Assembly (NCBI GenBank): GCA_037954235.1
Contig: JBBMOA010000014.1
Coordinates: 19,268,273-19,332,272, forward strand
Length of the DNA: 64,000 bases
Source: Aulostomus chinensis
Lineage: Eukaryota > Chordata > Actinopteri > Syngnathiformes > Aulostomidae
Direction: 5' to 3'
Positions 1-17,582 of the stretch are shown here, piece after piece. Position 1 is the first letter of the stretch. The number at the start of each line of letters is the position of its first letter. The position numbers were made by a program, and so were the translations under genes. The notes beneath the pieces were generated by a model. It was given only the letters and a program-made list of their open reading frames with translations, searched no databases and was not told where the DNA came from.

Positions 1-5044
<5,044 letters not shown>

Positions 5045-5450
5045 CGTCCTGGTTTCCACGAGGTGGCTGTTTAATAAGACTCCCCACCCGGATGATGGAT
5101 TTAGCTCTCAATTAGCCGCCAGCCTCCTCCACATAATGTAACTGTATTGCAAGGGCGGTTAAACCTATTACGTAACTGTGAAACTCCTAGCGACAGAATT
5201 AGGATTAGACGAAGTGCTTGAACGCACATTTGTTGCCGTGAAAGAGATAATAACGTTGTATTTTCAGTCAAATCTGTGACTGCAGTTCTCAGTAACGTCA
5301 CCCCGGTAAATGTTAAACTGCGCGCTAATTGTTGCACAACACTACGGCAAGCGTGAAAGGTAAAAAGTGATTTGGGGTCGAAAGATGTTGCGCGTTTGCA
5401 TACGGAGCGGGGGCCGGGGGCCCTCTCCAAGTTCTTTTCCTGTTCGTATT
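5045..5450 (-). promoter_or_regulatory. probable rad54l 5'UTR and promoter region
   Basis: This is the sequence immediately upstream of the rad54l start codon. It has more CpG dinucleotides than the surrounding DNA and a GC-rich block near 5400-5430. No TATA box is obvious at a useful distance. Just downstream, inside intron 1 (about 4990-5022), are an inverted CCAAT (attggt) and a CACGTG E-box. The transcription start cannot be placed from sequence alone. Inference from position and composition only. Confidence 0.4.
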
Positions 5451-7130
5451 GCTATGGTGCAGAAATAGCTTTCATTTGCTGGATATGCAGAAAATTGCCC
5501 TAAAATGTAGTATTGGTTTGCATCTTCAGTTTTTTTTTTCTAATTCTCTTTTCCTTCCTATATACTGTATGTTCTGTTACATTTCATAGAGAAACGCTTC
5601 ATCACATTCGACATCTTTGACGATAACTATATTACTGTATACAATCCTGTATGATCAGATGAAATACCATTGATTCTTTTGTATTGAATTCCTCACGAGG
5701 ATATAAAAGAATGTAAGCAAATGTCATATTTTCATAGCAAATGTTATAACAGTTGTCATATAGCCTGATTGGATAACATCGCTGAATGAATTATCCTGTG
5801 AGGCTGGCTCTTTATGAATGTGAAATGTTCCAGACTCAAATGGTGGTGTGCTATGTAGAACTTCATTGTAGAGTTCCTAATGTTATGTTGTTGAGGTACA
5901 TGACAACTTGTAGGTACATTCACTTCACCTCTTAAACTTTACATCTCGCCATCTAGGGGTTGAGCATCGCAATTAATGTCAGAAATATTTGAATGATCTT
6001 GTGATCATGCGTATATTGTTTTAGCATTGAACATATGGCACAGGCCACTCAGGCCTGAACTCTGAAACACCATGTAACTTTTAAGGTAAACAAACACAGA
6101 CATGTAAAGTAAGACGTCTGTCACAATTGCAACTAAAGGTCCACAAATTCACCAGATATGTGGCAACCCTGTGCAACACCACTTCTTGTGATCATACCAA
6201 GTTCTTTCATGCCATCATCAGATAGTGACGACTCTAAAAATGTTGGTTAAAAACATGGAACATTTAAACCCATATTAAAGGAATTTCTTTTTGCTTTGAT
6301 TCTCTAATGGTTATATTCTCAATTTTTCATAATGTCTTGTGCCCCACACAATGGCCATGGTAATCTTAGAGGTAACAAGAGCATGTTATGTTTTAAGGGC
6401 CCTCCTCTTTGAATGTGTTATGTTACACTTAGTATTCGTCCACTAGATGTCATTGTTGTACCGTGGAAAAGATCTGTATGCGTGAATTTGTTCTCTACTG
6501 AAAGGTAACGCCTCACACAATGTGTGCCAAATGTCTAAATGTGCAAATGTGCCAAGAATATTCATCTCTGAAGTGATCTACATTAATTGGACGTACCCCC
6601 AAGGCATTATGTGCCATTTTGCTCCCCAACTACAAGAACTCTCTGTTCCACGTTAATAAATGATATGTAGTGTGAGCATTATGGCAGCTATTTCAGCAAG
6701 ATCTCTAGAGGCTTTACAGTAAGAATAGATCAAGGGCAGGATAAAAAAAAATAGTGAAAAGGTAGGTAGGGGATAGGGTGTACCTGGCTGCAAAGTGATG
6801 GTGAGTTCATAGCTTTGTGTCCTTTTCTCTTATGGTTCCTCTGCCCTTCATTTAAATTCTCGTCAACCTTCTCCATCCTATCTTCAGCACCACTCTCTTC
6901 CTTTTCTTTAAGTCCCTCATCTGCTCTCGTTTTGTTCACATTTGACCCCCCCTTTCCTTTCCATCTTTATCAAGCACTATCACCTCATGGAGGTTTCTAT
7001 TATAGTTAACTTCATATGATGATTAATTCATAAAGTCAAACAAAAAGTTCCCTCTGGAGATTTTTTTTCTTTCAAACTCTCCCAGTGACACACATTTACC
7101 TTATCTGTGTGTGTGTGTTTTTTGTGTGTT
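5451..7130. other. intergenic, no feature recognised
   Basis: AT-rich DNA upstream of rad54l. The open frames are short, without family resemblance or splice context. I see no repeat family that I recognise and no RNA gene. Confidence 0.5.
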
Positions 7131-7440
7131 AGGCAAGGCAAGGCAAGGCAAGGCAATTTTATTTGTAGAGCCCATTTTCACCACCAGTTTGTCTCAAAGG
7201 GCTTCACATGGCATCATAACAACATCCTCTGTCCTTAGACCCTCACATCGACTGAGGAAAAACTCCATAGAAAACCCTTTTAACAGGGAAAAATCTGAGA
7301 AACCTCAGGGTGAGCAACAGAGGAGGGACCCCTCACCAGGACGGACAGACGTGCAGTAGATGTTGTTACAGACAAGAAAACAGTTTATAACACAGAATGT
7401 TGGAAACATGGAAATGTTAATAACAGTTGAAGAAGGAAGC
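7131..7440 (-). mobile_element. 5'-truncated L2/Maui-like LINE, 3'UTR only
   Basis: The reverse complement of this segment matches the 3' end of the L2 copy at 37830-38138 almost base for base: the stretch around the GAGGGATCC and CTCACCCTGAGGTTTCTC blocks, then ATGTGAGG, GGGCTCTACAAATAAAATTG and a (CCTTG)n tail, which appears here as the GGCAA repeats at 7132-7156. The match stops near 7440, so this is a severely 5'-truncated insertion, the usual outcome of target-primed reverse transcription. Confidence 0.85.
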
Positions 7441-7986
7441 AATACAAAATCAAATTCAACTGAACTATGCAGGAATAGCTTCAACAAAAAGGGACCCACT
7501 AAATAAAAATTTAGTTATTATGTTCAAATAGAAAGCACTCAGAGTGTGCACACCTCTGCCTCGGGGAATTTTTGGCCCCTGGCCTTCTTGTGTGGGCCCT
7601 AATTTAAGCTGAAAACGGCAATTTTCAGGCCTTCATACGCCATGGCTCTCTGACAATCCAATTGCTCTTTTGCCTCATTAAAAATATTCCAAATGAACAA
7701 GAACATGAAAAAAATTGTTTCAATTGAAGGGGACTTTAAGATTAAATTCTGCACACCTGCTGACAAATTCCTGTTGATAAGTGTCGTATTATACTGTATT
7801 AACTAAGTTGGCATTTACTTTTTTTTTATAAGAAATAATGGTGGAATATAGAAGCAACCCAGATAAATGATGCATTTAAAATCTGTGGAGGTGGGATAAA
7901 TACAAATTCAGATAAACAAACATTATAATAGTTTGAATATTTTATTATCTATAATGTACAAAACTAGTCATCAATATGCATTTTAG

Positions 7987-8364
7987 AATCCATCCATCCA
8001 TTGTGTTCCGCTTATTCCTATTAAGGGTCGCGGGGGGGCTGGAGCCTATCCCAGTGGCTACGGGCGAGAGGTGGGGTTCACCCTGGACAGGTCACCAGTC
8101 CATCACAGGGCCAACACATAGAGACAGACAACCATTCACACTCACAGTCACACCTACGGTCAATTTAGAGTATCAATCAGCCTAAACCCCAATTGTATGT
8201 CTTTGGACTGTGGGAAGAAGCCGGAGAACCCGGAGAGAACCCACACAGGCACAGGAGAACATGCAAACTCCACACAGAAAGATCCTGTGCTGGAGCCGGG
8301 ACATGAACCCAGAACCTTCTTGCTGTGAGGCGACAGTGCTTACCACTGCACCACCGTGCTGCCC
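7987..8364 (-). repeat. tRNA-derived SINE copy 1 (full length)
   Basis: Inserted in reverse: an (ATCC)n tail at 7987-8001, the conserved body (block GGACAGGTCACCAGTCCATC; block TTTGGACTGTGGGA) and the tRNA-like head ending GCTGCCC. Read on the minus strand, the head carries box A/B-like elements (GTGCAGTGG; GGTTC-type box B). A target-site duplication flanks it: tgcattttagaat (7978-7990) and tgcattttggaat (8370-8382), one mismatch. It resembles the DANA/mermaid class of fish SINEs; the exact family name needs a library search. Confidence 0.88.
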
Positions 8365-9261
8365 TGATGTGCATTTTGGAATATATTTTCTAAAATTATG
8401 AATATATTCGAGAGAACAGAATACAATAAACTTGATAAAGACTGAAAACATCTTTGAAGGGGTTGCTTTTCTAAAGTGTTAAAACAAAAATTATTAAGTT
8501 ATGACCTGTCAGACTAACTAAAGTATAGAGTGTGTATTCTAGGTCATGAAATATAAGTAAAGGTCAAAATCTGACCAGCATCTCAGGGGCAGAGTTGCCC
8601 TGGTGCAAAGGGTCTGAGAGTACAGAGCAATGGCTCTCTGATGGCATGGGCACGAGGCACAAGCACTCATCACTTGGCAGCATTCCCTGACAGTGTGGAG
8701 CTAAACATGATGGCTCACAGTTTAATCCAGTCATTCACACTTCACACTCGATGGTAGACATGCCATGTAGATGAACTGCTTCTCAACACATCATGTAAAC
8801 CCAGTTGCTCATTATCATCATGAATCTAAAGAGTCACAACTTACACTTGACTGACACAAATTAAATCATAGGTTGTATTTTCCTCAAGGGTGGAAGAACC
8901 AGGTCATGTATATCTGAAACAGTGAATTATTTATTGTATTGGTGCTTCAGTTGATATTTTTGAAAATCAGTCACTTGTGTTTAGGCAGCATATTTGACAA
9001 AAACATTGCACCAGGCTTCTACAGTTTTGGAGTCTGGGATGTGTCACCAGAATACTTGTAGGCTTGAAAACGATATGTTTTGATTAATCAAAATGCATTA
9101 ATACATTTATGGTAAAATTGAAAAAAAAAAAACCTAAATAATCTTACAAGCAATAAACTTTTGTTCCTTAATCTGTCTATAAATAAACTGTATGATGGAA
9201 ATGCATTTTTTAAATTACGTTATTTTGTTATTCCATTTTTTAAATGAGAAGACAGTCTGGG

Positions 9262-9335
9262 CTTCCTTGCTGAGGCCGCTTCCCCCGCGACCCGGATCCA
9301 CCGGAAAAAGCAGAGGATGATGACGACGACGACAT
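9262..9335 (+). repeat. short RTE-like LINE 3' end
   Basis: The stretch gaggccgcttcccccgcgac followed by CCGGATC and a degenerate GATGATGACGACGAC tail is the form seen at the 3' end of fish RTE/Rex3-like elements, ending in simple repeats. Only the last few dozen bases remain. Confidence 0.4.
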
Positions 9336-10748
9336 TTTTTAAATGCATCTGACTTTGATACTTTCTCACAACTGCTGTAAGTTGCACAGTAGTAGAAGCA
9401 TATAAATGATACACTATTTGGTATAATCCTTATCAGCGTCATGATAACTTGAAATGTGTTCGCTTAATTGTAAATGGTTCTCTTTTCCTGATTAAATATG
9501 AATTGTGCTATGCAGAAAAAAGCTAAACAAATATATTGGGATATTTTATTCATAAGATCCACAACACAGATTTTATACAAATGAATAAATAAAATTTAAA
9601 CAAGAAATACTTTGATGTACAGTAAAGCAAGGTGATGCATGGCACAGAGAAGTGAAGTTTTAACTTAAACAGTGACAGAGAGCTTCATAAACGGTAGTGG
9701 AGATGTAATATTTTGTTGCAATGTCCAGAGGTTTGAGTTTGCTTCCTCAGTACAGCTAGTCTGTAATACAGGAATGTTTTTGCATGAATTAGATGCACTG
9801 AAGCGCTTAAAGACACGTTTTACAATTTGCAAAAATATGCTAGTGCACAATCATTCCTAGGGTCAGAGATGGATTTAATATCTTTGTCGAAATGTGTGTC
9901 TGTACTGTGCTGTTGACAAATGGTAATCATGAATTGGGACCTGGAAATTTTCTGAAAAGTCATACTTCCCATTTAATATAAACACAGTCAGGAGTTCCAT
10001 TTGGACAAAGCAAGCATCTGTATTTAGCCTGGCTTAGTACAAAGTAGCATAGCAAGCCTAGTCAACTTGCTGCATCAAAAGTAAAACTACACCTTCTAAA
10101 AAGTCCAAAGATCTTTATACTGTATACTTAGTCGTCACAACAGCAACTGAATATTTTCAGGGTTTTGTACAGAGCTGTGTTCTAATCTGGCTACCCAGAA
10201 AATCTTCTTGATGACCCCACATAACATGTTGTCAATCTTGTATTGTCAAAAAGCATTCTGAGGCGTATATGAATATAAATTTGAAACACTGCATGACATT
10301 AGTGAAGAGTGAAAGACAGGGCTCTTGAGAATAGCACGTTCTGTTCTATTGTGACATAGTTAAGCTAGCAGTTTTGCCATTCTTCTTTATTCATAGATAA
10401 ATCACTGAAGAATATTACGCTTAATTTTAACAATCTGACTTGGCAGCAGAGCAAAACCGAAAACATTTTTTATAAAAGAAGGAATTTGAGAAATGCCATA
10501 ACTGCCATTAGATAATATTTCATTACGCTGAGATAATAAAGCTAATCTTTAGGTTAATATAGCTCATCTACAAGATAACAAGGTTTGCTATCTCTCATAA
10601 CAAGATAATAACTAGCTCACAACTCATAAGACATTTCCTACATTTAACAAGGCAAATTAATCCAGGACAAACTTTCTTGGCTACTGTAGTTGAGTCCCTT
10701 TAAATTATGAAAATTTTTAACAGAGAAATGTTGCTTGCTGCTTGTTGT
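9336..10748. other. intergenic, no feature recognised
   Basis: AT-rich sequence with only short open frames. Nothing in it supports a gene, RNA or named repeat. Confidence 0.5.
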
Positions 10749-10940
10749 CAATAGGGTAAATGGGGAAACAGGACCCAAATGCAGTCGGCAGGCAATGGAT
10801 TTCAAACAAAAGGTATTTAATCATCAAAAAAGGCAAAGAAACAACTCAAGTAGTTCAAAGTTCGATGGAAGGAAAATACAACATAGCAAACAAAGGGGTC
10901 AACAGGCCTGAGTCCTGGATGGGTAAAAAGTACAACAGAC
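10749..10940. repeat. unassigned interspersed-repeat-like segment
   Basis: The phrase ggggaaacaggacccaaatg followed by a run of AAAGG/TTTAAT text resembles an interspersed element commonly seen next to fish retroelements. It lies directly before the R2/HERO-like relic. The class is not determined. Confidence 0.3.
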
Positions 10941-11059
10941 TGACCTTAAAAACTAGAAGACATTATAAATGTGCAAAATTCAACAATAGTGTAATCTTTG
11001 GCCATCAAACTAAAGGGAGAGTTTTTGTTTGTTATATTTGAGAGACTGATCACGATCCA

Positions 11060-12845
11060 CACATGCTTATTCAGTTCAGTGTAGTGTTTGGATCCGGTGT
11101 CAGTCCCAGGACGCAGCTGGATCTTCCAGGGCTCAGAAAGGCTAACCACCTGGGCTCAGATGCTCTCCAAGTCGGAAAAACCCAGGTCTCTAGTCCTGTG
11201 GAGAGGGAAGGTGACTGACTGGTTCAACTTCAATCTAGGACATACCCGTATTCCATCAGTCACAGAGAAACCTGTAAACAAACCTTTGACTGCTCCCTAA
11301 AGGATGCCACTTCCATCAGGGCAACAAAAGAACAACTGGGGAGTTGGCTTTCTGCAGTCGACAAGTCCGGTCTTCTGGGGAAATTCAAGGTGTGGTTATA
11401 CCAGCATGGTATCCTGCCTAGGATACTGTGGTCATTGCTGGTGTATGAATTTCCAATCTCAACAGTAGGAAGGGTTTGAGAGGAGAGTCAGCAGCTGTCT
11501 TCGATGTTGGTTGGGCTTACCTAGAAGTCTAAGCAGCATCTCCCTCTACAGCAACAAGAACAAAGCTGACACTCGCTATCAACAACCTTGCTGAGGAGTT
11601 CATGGTTACTAGAGAGAGGAAAGTGCTCCAGTACAAGGAATCCAAGGACCCAAAGGTATCTCAAGCTGGCATTGAGGTGAGGACTGTCAAAGTGGAGGTC
11701 CCAGGTGGCTGTGCACCAGGCTGAATCATGGCTGTGTCACAGAGACCTCGTGGGACCTGTCACGATAAGGTGGGCAGGACTTGGAACCATTCCATCAACC
11801 CACTACAAAATACTTGAGGGCAAGGAAAGGTGGGACTGGGTCCAAAATGAATTGAGGGCTTGGGTTGAAGAGAAGTGTGCCAGCCAGTGGGTTGGATTGA
11901 GGCAACAGGGCGCATGGACCAGATGGGACGAAGCCATAGACAGAAAGATCTTGTGGCTCAAGTTGTGGAGAGCTGAACCCTACCGCATCACTCAGTCTGT
12001 CTATGATGTCCTGCCCAGCCCATTGAACTTCTTCTGTTGGGGCAAGGGTGAAACTCCAGCATGTCCCTTGTGCCAAGGAAGAGGAACTCAGGAGCACATC
12101 CTCAGCAGCTGCCTTAAAGCGCTTGGAGATGGCCCCTATCGCTGACGCCATGACCGGCTGCTTGAGGCGATTGCTGAGTCCATCAACACTGCCATTGACC
12201 AGAGCAACCCCTTACAACCACCAAGGTGCAAAATTTCATTCGTACGAGCCAGAGAACCACCCCCTCGCTGAATAAAAGTCCAAACTGGTGTCCTGGGAAC
12301 AACGAAGGACAGGCAGCTAAGGGTGGACCTGGGAAAGCAACTGAAATTCCCTGAAAACCTTGTGGAAACCAGACTTAGACCAGACATTGTCCTGCTGTCA
12401 AAGACATCCAAGCAGGTTTTCTTGTTGGAGCTAACAGCACACTGGAAGGAGAGAACGGAAGAAGCCAGTGAGAGGAATAAAGAGAAATACGTGGAACTGG
12501 TGGAGGAGTGTTGCAGACGGGGGTGACGTGAACGATGCTTGCCCATTGAGGTTGGGGAAGGTGCTTTGCAGGAAAGTCACTCTGCAAGGCCTACAGCCTC
12601 CTGGGCATCACAGGGGCATGCAAAGGGAGAGCCATCAGTAAGGTTCCGAGGGAGAGAGAGAGAGAGCTTCATGATGGCTGTGGATCCAGGGACAAGCAGT
12701 GGTTGAGTGTTTCTTGGACACACTGATCACTCCCGGTCAGGTCACCTGGGTAAGGGGGTCTGAAGTTGAAAGACCCAAAACCCCCCTGTGACCCCAGGTA
12801 CTATCACTGATGATGTGTCCAAGAAACTGCATCACAACATGTATG
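11060..12845 (+). mobile_element. R2/HERO-like non-LTR retrotransposon relic, C-terminal part
   Basis: Frame-shifted and stop-riddled, but in pieces the translation gives the C-terminal half of a restriction-like-endonuclease LINE. An RT-thumb/linker region precedes TYDVLPSP-like text (VYDVLPSPLNFF at about 12000). Then comes a zinc knuckle ACPLCQGRGTQEHILSSC (C-x2-C-x7-H-x4-C, about 12058-12112), then the endonuclease-type signature RLRPDIVLLS...FLLELT (about 12375-12440), which carries the PD...(E)xT catalytic arrangement. Intact pieces are 11705-12145 and 12323-12526. Elements of this type (R2 clade, including HERO of fishes) insert by target-primed reverse transcription. The 5' RT core is missing. 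Family-level naming is inferred. Confidence 0.75.
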
Positions 12846-13663
12846 TGACAGCCAGGATAGTTATCTCAAAAATGTTTGTCAAAAGAATTCTCTTGAGGGT
12901 TTGTATAAAATTTGTCAGGATGTAGTCAGGTGAATTCTAGATTCTGAATGAGCTTGTATGGATTTTTCACATGATCTTCAGCAACAACAAAAAAACAAAA
13001 CAAAAAACAAAGAGAATGTTGGACATGTTTCAGCAGCAAGATTGTGTGAGGCAGCACCAATTTTAGAAATAAAAGTGTGTAGAGATTCTGTATCAATCCC
13101 AGCGTTATCTGTGGGAACATAGACATGACACTGCCAAGCTACAAAACAGAAAACAGCCAATGTTTCACTTGGATATTTTCAGACTACATTTATAGGCTGC
13201 TTAACACAAAAGCTTGAAAAAAAATACTACCAACAATATCAAATATCTGAGAATTTGCAAACACACAAAAAAATATTTGGGAAAATTCTGAAATATGTAC
13301 TACACTGCAAACATTTTAGTTTAGGTTCCAAATCCTTTTTATTGGTCAGATGTGGAGGGTCAGTAAACTGAAAAGGCTTTTTGTGTCACACTGTATGTCT
13401 TCCACACAGGTTTCACAAAGTCTCATAAACAGACATGTACAGAGGGGGGCTGAGGTTAAACAAAGCTTGAAACAAATGATACAAATTGTAGTGAAGATCG
13501 TGGTCAAAGCAGTGTGCCTCTGATTCTGCTGCATTTTTTAATCCATCCAGTGCCAGTGAAAGAGTCACCATACCATGAATCTGAAAATGTGATTATTTCA
13601 CTGTAATTCAAATAAATGCATTAGCTACTTTCAGCTTTTTGTATGATGAAATAATGTACAAAC

Positions 13664-14034
13664 ATCCATCCATCCATTTTCTTCCGCTTATCCTGTTAAG
13701 GGTTGCAGGGGGGCTGGAGCCTATCCCAGCGGCTTTCGGGCGAGAGGTGGGGTTCACCCTGGACAGGTCGCCAGTCCATCACAGGGCCAACACATGGAGA
13801 CAGACAACCATTCACACTCACATTCATACCTACGGTGAATTTAGAGTATCAATCAGCCTAGTCTCCAATTGCATGACTTTGGAATGTGGGAAGAAGCCAG
13901 AGTCCTCAGAGAGAACCCACACAGGCACAGGGAGAACATGGAGACTCCACACAGAAAGATCCCGTGCCCAAGTCGGGACTCGGAACCTTCTTGCTATGAG
14001 GCAACAGTGCTAACCACTGCACCACTGTGCCGCC
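13664..14034 (-). repeat. tRNA-derived SINE copy 2
   Basis: Same family and orientation as copy 1: ATCC tail at 13664, body, and head ending near 14034. An imperfect target duplication, taatgtacaaa/taatgttcaaa, flanks it. Confidence 0.88.
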
Positions 14035-14169
14035 TATTAATGTTCAAATGTTTTGTGATTATTACATTTTGATTTCAGAGGCAATTTGTGAAATGTTATA
14101 GTATATCTTGGAATTACATGCATGAACAATTGGTTTAAGAATGTCAACTATTTCATGGATACATTTTTC

Positions 14170-14398
14170 ATCCATCCATTCATTCATTTTCTACCGCTTA
14201 TCCTGTTAAGGGTCACAGGGGGGCCGGAGCCTATCCCAGCTGCCTTCGGCGAGAGGCGGGGTTCACCGTGGACAGGCCAGTCCATCACAGGACCAACACA
14301 TAACTCCACACAGGAAGATCATGTGCTCGAGCCGGGGTAGAACCCAGAACCTTCTTGGTGTGAGGTGAGTGTGCTAACCACTGCACCCCGTGCTGCCC
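14170..14398 (-). repeat. tRNA-derived SINE copy 3, internally deleted
   Basis: Tail and head are present, but about 140 bases of the body are missing: the text jumps from GGACCAACACATA to ACTCCACACAGG. A perfect 12-bp target-site duplication, tacatttttcat, lies at 14160-14171 and 14399-14410. Confidence 0.88.
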
Positions 14399-14410
14399 TA
14401 CATTTTTCAT

Positions 14411-17172
14411 AAATAATCAAAATATTTTTAGAACAGTAATGATCGTGAACAATGAGAAAAATTCCTCTTCACACTCAACACAAAACACACACAACAAGGT
14501 TTGGATTACAGGTGGTCAAAAATGGTTACTTAGAACAAAATGAAGAGATCCTGCCCACTTGAAGAGCTTAGCGTGTACAACTGTACTTTTTTTGTCCTTA
14601 TCCTTGTGGATCTCCACACAGATCGAAAGGCTGCCCAAATTATAGTTTTATACTACAAGTTCTTAAAAGTGTGCATAATCTCTTCTTTTGCTATAGCAAG
14701 GAGGAAAGCACAAATGTGATTGTAATGCTGTAACACTCACATGTCCCAAATCTGTAGATCCTTGTAGTCTGCAATAGTGTAATTATTCCATATTAAAGTA
14801 GTGACAAATTAATAGGATATGACCTCATTTACATGACCAGTTAAATTACCCTGGTAGAAAGTGGGTGGGTGGATGTTAAAGTTCTGATAGATGTCGATAG
14901 ATGTTTTTATTATTTCAAAGAAACTAGTGAATTTGCACCAGAAGTGATGTTCAACCTGCATTTGCACACACTGCAGGCCGACTGGTTGAAAGTAGTATCA
15001 TGTCACACCAGATCTAAAATAACCCATGTGCTGAAAAGCTGTCACTGAGACTGATGGTTGGCTCGTGACTATATTTGTGATGGCATCTTACAATAAACTG
15101 TTCACAGAAATGTAAACAAGCTGAAACAAGAACACTTGAGCTACTGTGGGATTTACAATTTGCATATAGACAGATCTGTTTTGTTGGAAGCCACAGAGCT
15201 TTTGTCGAGTATATATAAAGTATGTGTATGTAATAGCGTATATGTCATTCACAAGTTAAGCAAAGAAAAAACATAAATAATACTGAACTATGTATGTCTC
15301 TGTGTGAATGTGAGGGTGACTGTTTGGAAGACTGACAACAGTTTGTGGATAAAAAGTTTTCCTTTACCAGAAAGAATGACTTTGAGCTGCCATGGAAGGA
15401 AAGGTAGAGTTGTATCACATGGTGAAAGCAACATCTTGTCTTATGAAGACCACTGTATTCACAAAAAAAGGTAACAAACAGAAATACCGAGAGCATGTCT
15501 TCACATCATAGTATTTGGTCTTGAAACTGGTTGTCCTGAACAACACAGAACAGAGTTTTTTTGTTGATGCGATGCTGATCATCAGACTTCAGTTTAGTTC
15601 AAAAATCCCCAGAAATCACAAATGGCTCCTCCATGGAGGTCCACTGGATAATCGGCAATTGGCAAATTATATAGCGTAAGTCATAAAACAACAATCAAGG
15701 AGAAATATTTAAACAGTGCTGTAGTGTGGATTTTAATTTAAATGAAGCTAAACAGTGATAAAAATGAACAGTCTGGTAAGTGACCTGAACACATTTTTTT
15801 CAGCTTTATTAGCCAGCTAAGACATGCAGACCTTTGTGGCTGAATAACATTTCAACCATAAACTACGGTAAAAATACTGACAGTTTTCAATTCTAACTTA
15901 ACTTCAATGCCTATTTAATTCCACTCTAAGTACCAGGGTGAAGTGACCAGCGTTGGCTGGGCTCTTGGATACAACCACTCCCTGCAAGCGTATAAGGCTG
16001 TGATAGCCTTTGAGGTGTCAGGAACTACTTCATTAATTTCAGGTGATTCCACACTGAAGTAAACAAAATATTGATATGACTGTATTTTTCAATTAAAAGT
16101 GATAAAGCTTCACCAAACCGTTCTCTGTGTATTTTTCAAATCAATATTATTAATATTTTGACTCTTTTATACAGAATTTGGCATATTTAAAGAAATACTG
16201 GTACACAAAAGGAAATTTTTAAAAATTACAAGACAATCCTTGCCTTGAATTAATGTATGCATATTAAGAATTTGTACCTTCAAAATTCACTTTTACCCGA
16301 ATCACATTTTCATCAAGTTAGTTTGGTATCAGTGCTTCTGGATGTTGTTTCAACATATACACTCTAATAATAAGTAAAATTTGTCTTTAATTATTATAAT
16401 TGTGTTATCACTGATATTCCTTGAATTTCAGGTTAATGAGTCACAATCTTCCACCTTTTGAATGAGATTGGAACAAACCATCAAAAAAATTAAGCTAACC
16501 CTTCATACCTGGAGTCTGTATGTTTCAGCAACAAATGTCTGCATGCACTCAGCCTCTACCTATCCTAGCTTCTGCTTTTGCTTGCTTTTTCTTGTGTACT
16601 AGCTAATATATTAGCTAGTGTGCTCATAAGACACCATGACGACTGGTAACAGGTAAACGATAAACCAGTCAGAGCTAACGCTGAAGTAATTCTTAATTAA
16701 TTCCATTGTGTTTGTCAAGCTGCACATGTAGAAAAGGAACAATCAGCGACCCAGAGCAATGGTTGCCAGACAGCTAAAGACCTGAAGACCTCCAGAGAAT
16801 GTGTTTGTGTCACCAAAGAGTCTGGACTAGGCTGAAGGAAATTATAATGCATCAACATCAATCAGTATAACCCACAACGGACTGGAGCAGCATTGCTTGT
16901 TGCAGGTGGCATATAAACAAACCTCAACCTGCTGCAGTCTGGTGACAGACGTCCAGGTAGCCTGTTTGTGCCATTAGGCCCTATCTGACAGTATCCATCC
17001 TGCATTAACCACAGCCAAACCATTAGTGGAGAGAAGCCCTGCCACTGCACTGTGGACTCCCGTTCCAGGTCCCAGACCATATGAACCAAAGGCCTGGCTG
17101 ACAGCAACCCACTCTTTTAACGCAAGAGCTTTTCTGTGTTTGTGTACTGCAGATCTACACTCTGCTCTTGTA
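14411..17172 (-). other. region downstream of artn, possible 3'UTR, otherwise unassigned
   Basis: This lies directly 3' of the artn stop codon on the minus strand, so its right part is probably artn 3' untranslated sequence. The polyadenylation site could not be fixed. No other gene is seen. A perfect 22-bp palindrome is at 16598-16619. Confidence 0.35.
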
Positions 17173-17582
17173 TCAGCCCACACAGCTGCAGTTGGCTGCT
17201 GAGAGCCACTTAATAGTTTGCCAGATAGTTTGGGTGTCCATGAAGGACACAGTTTCATAGCGGGTAGGCCGACAGCAGGGGTGACTGCTGACCTTCTTGC
17301 CAGAGATGCTCCCTTTGTCCATCAGCGCCTTGAGGGCTAGGTCATAATTTTTGCGGGAGCTGTGGCATGTGCCAACACAGTACTTAAAGAGAACGATCTC
17401 ATCTGAGTCATAGCCAAGACCCAGGTCACGTACTCGCATTTCCTTCTTCTCCATGTGGCAATCGCGGCTGCTCTTCATCTTTTTGCGGTTTCGCCGTGAT
17501 GTTCTGGGTGAGTTTGGGTCATGGGGGGAGCGACGCCACCTGCCCTGATGAATATCTTCTTCTTCCATCATTGTCCAGTCTT
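17173..17582 (-). CDS. artn: artn exon 4: pro-region end and mature cystine-knot domain
   Basis: The acceptor TGTTTGTAG precedes 17582, and the exon opens with two bases (AA) completing a split codon. It encodes an acidic/basic linker, the dibasic processing cluster and the complete mature ligand. Diagnostic strings: RVRDLGLGYDSDE, the LFKYCVGTC knot half, CCRPTRYETVSFMD and CSCVG. It differs from neurturin, which has a YEDEVSFLD-type motif, and matches artemin's RPTRYEAVSFMD pattern. The reading frame is intact to the TGA. Confidence 0.96.

Noticed and set aside
5101..5430. 109-codon minus frame upstream of rad54l
   Set aside because: It overlaps the rad54l promoter region, has no family match, and is better explained as CpG-rich non-coding sequence.
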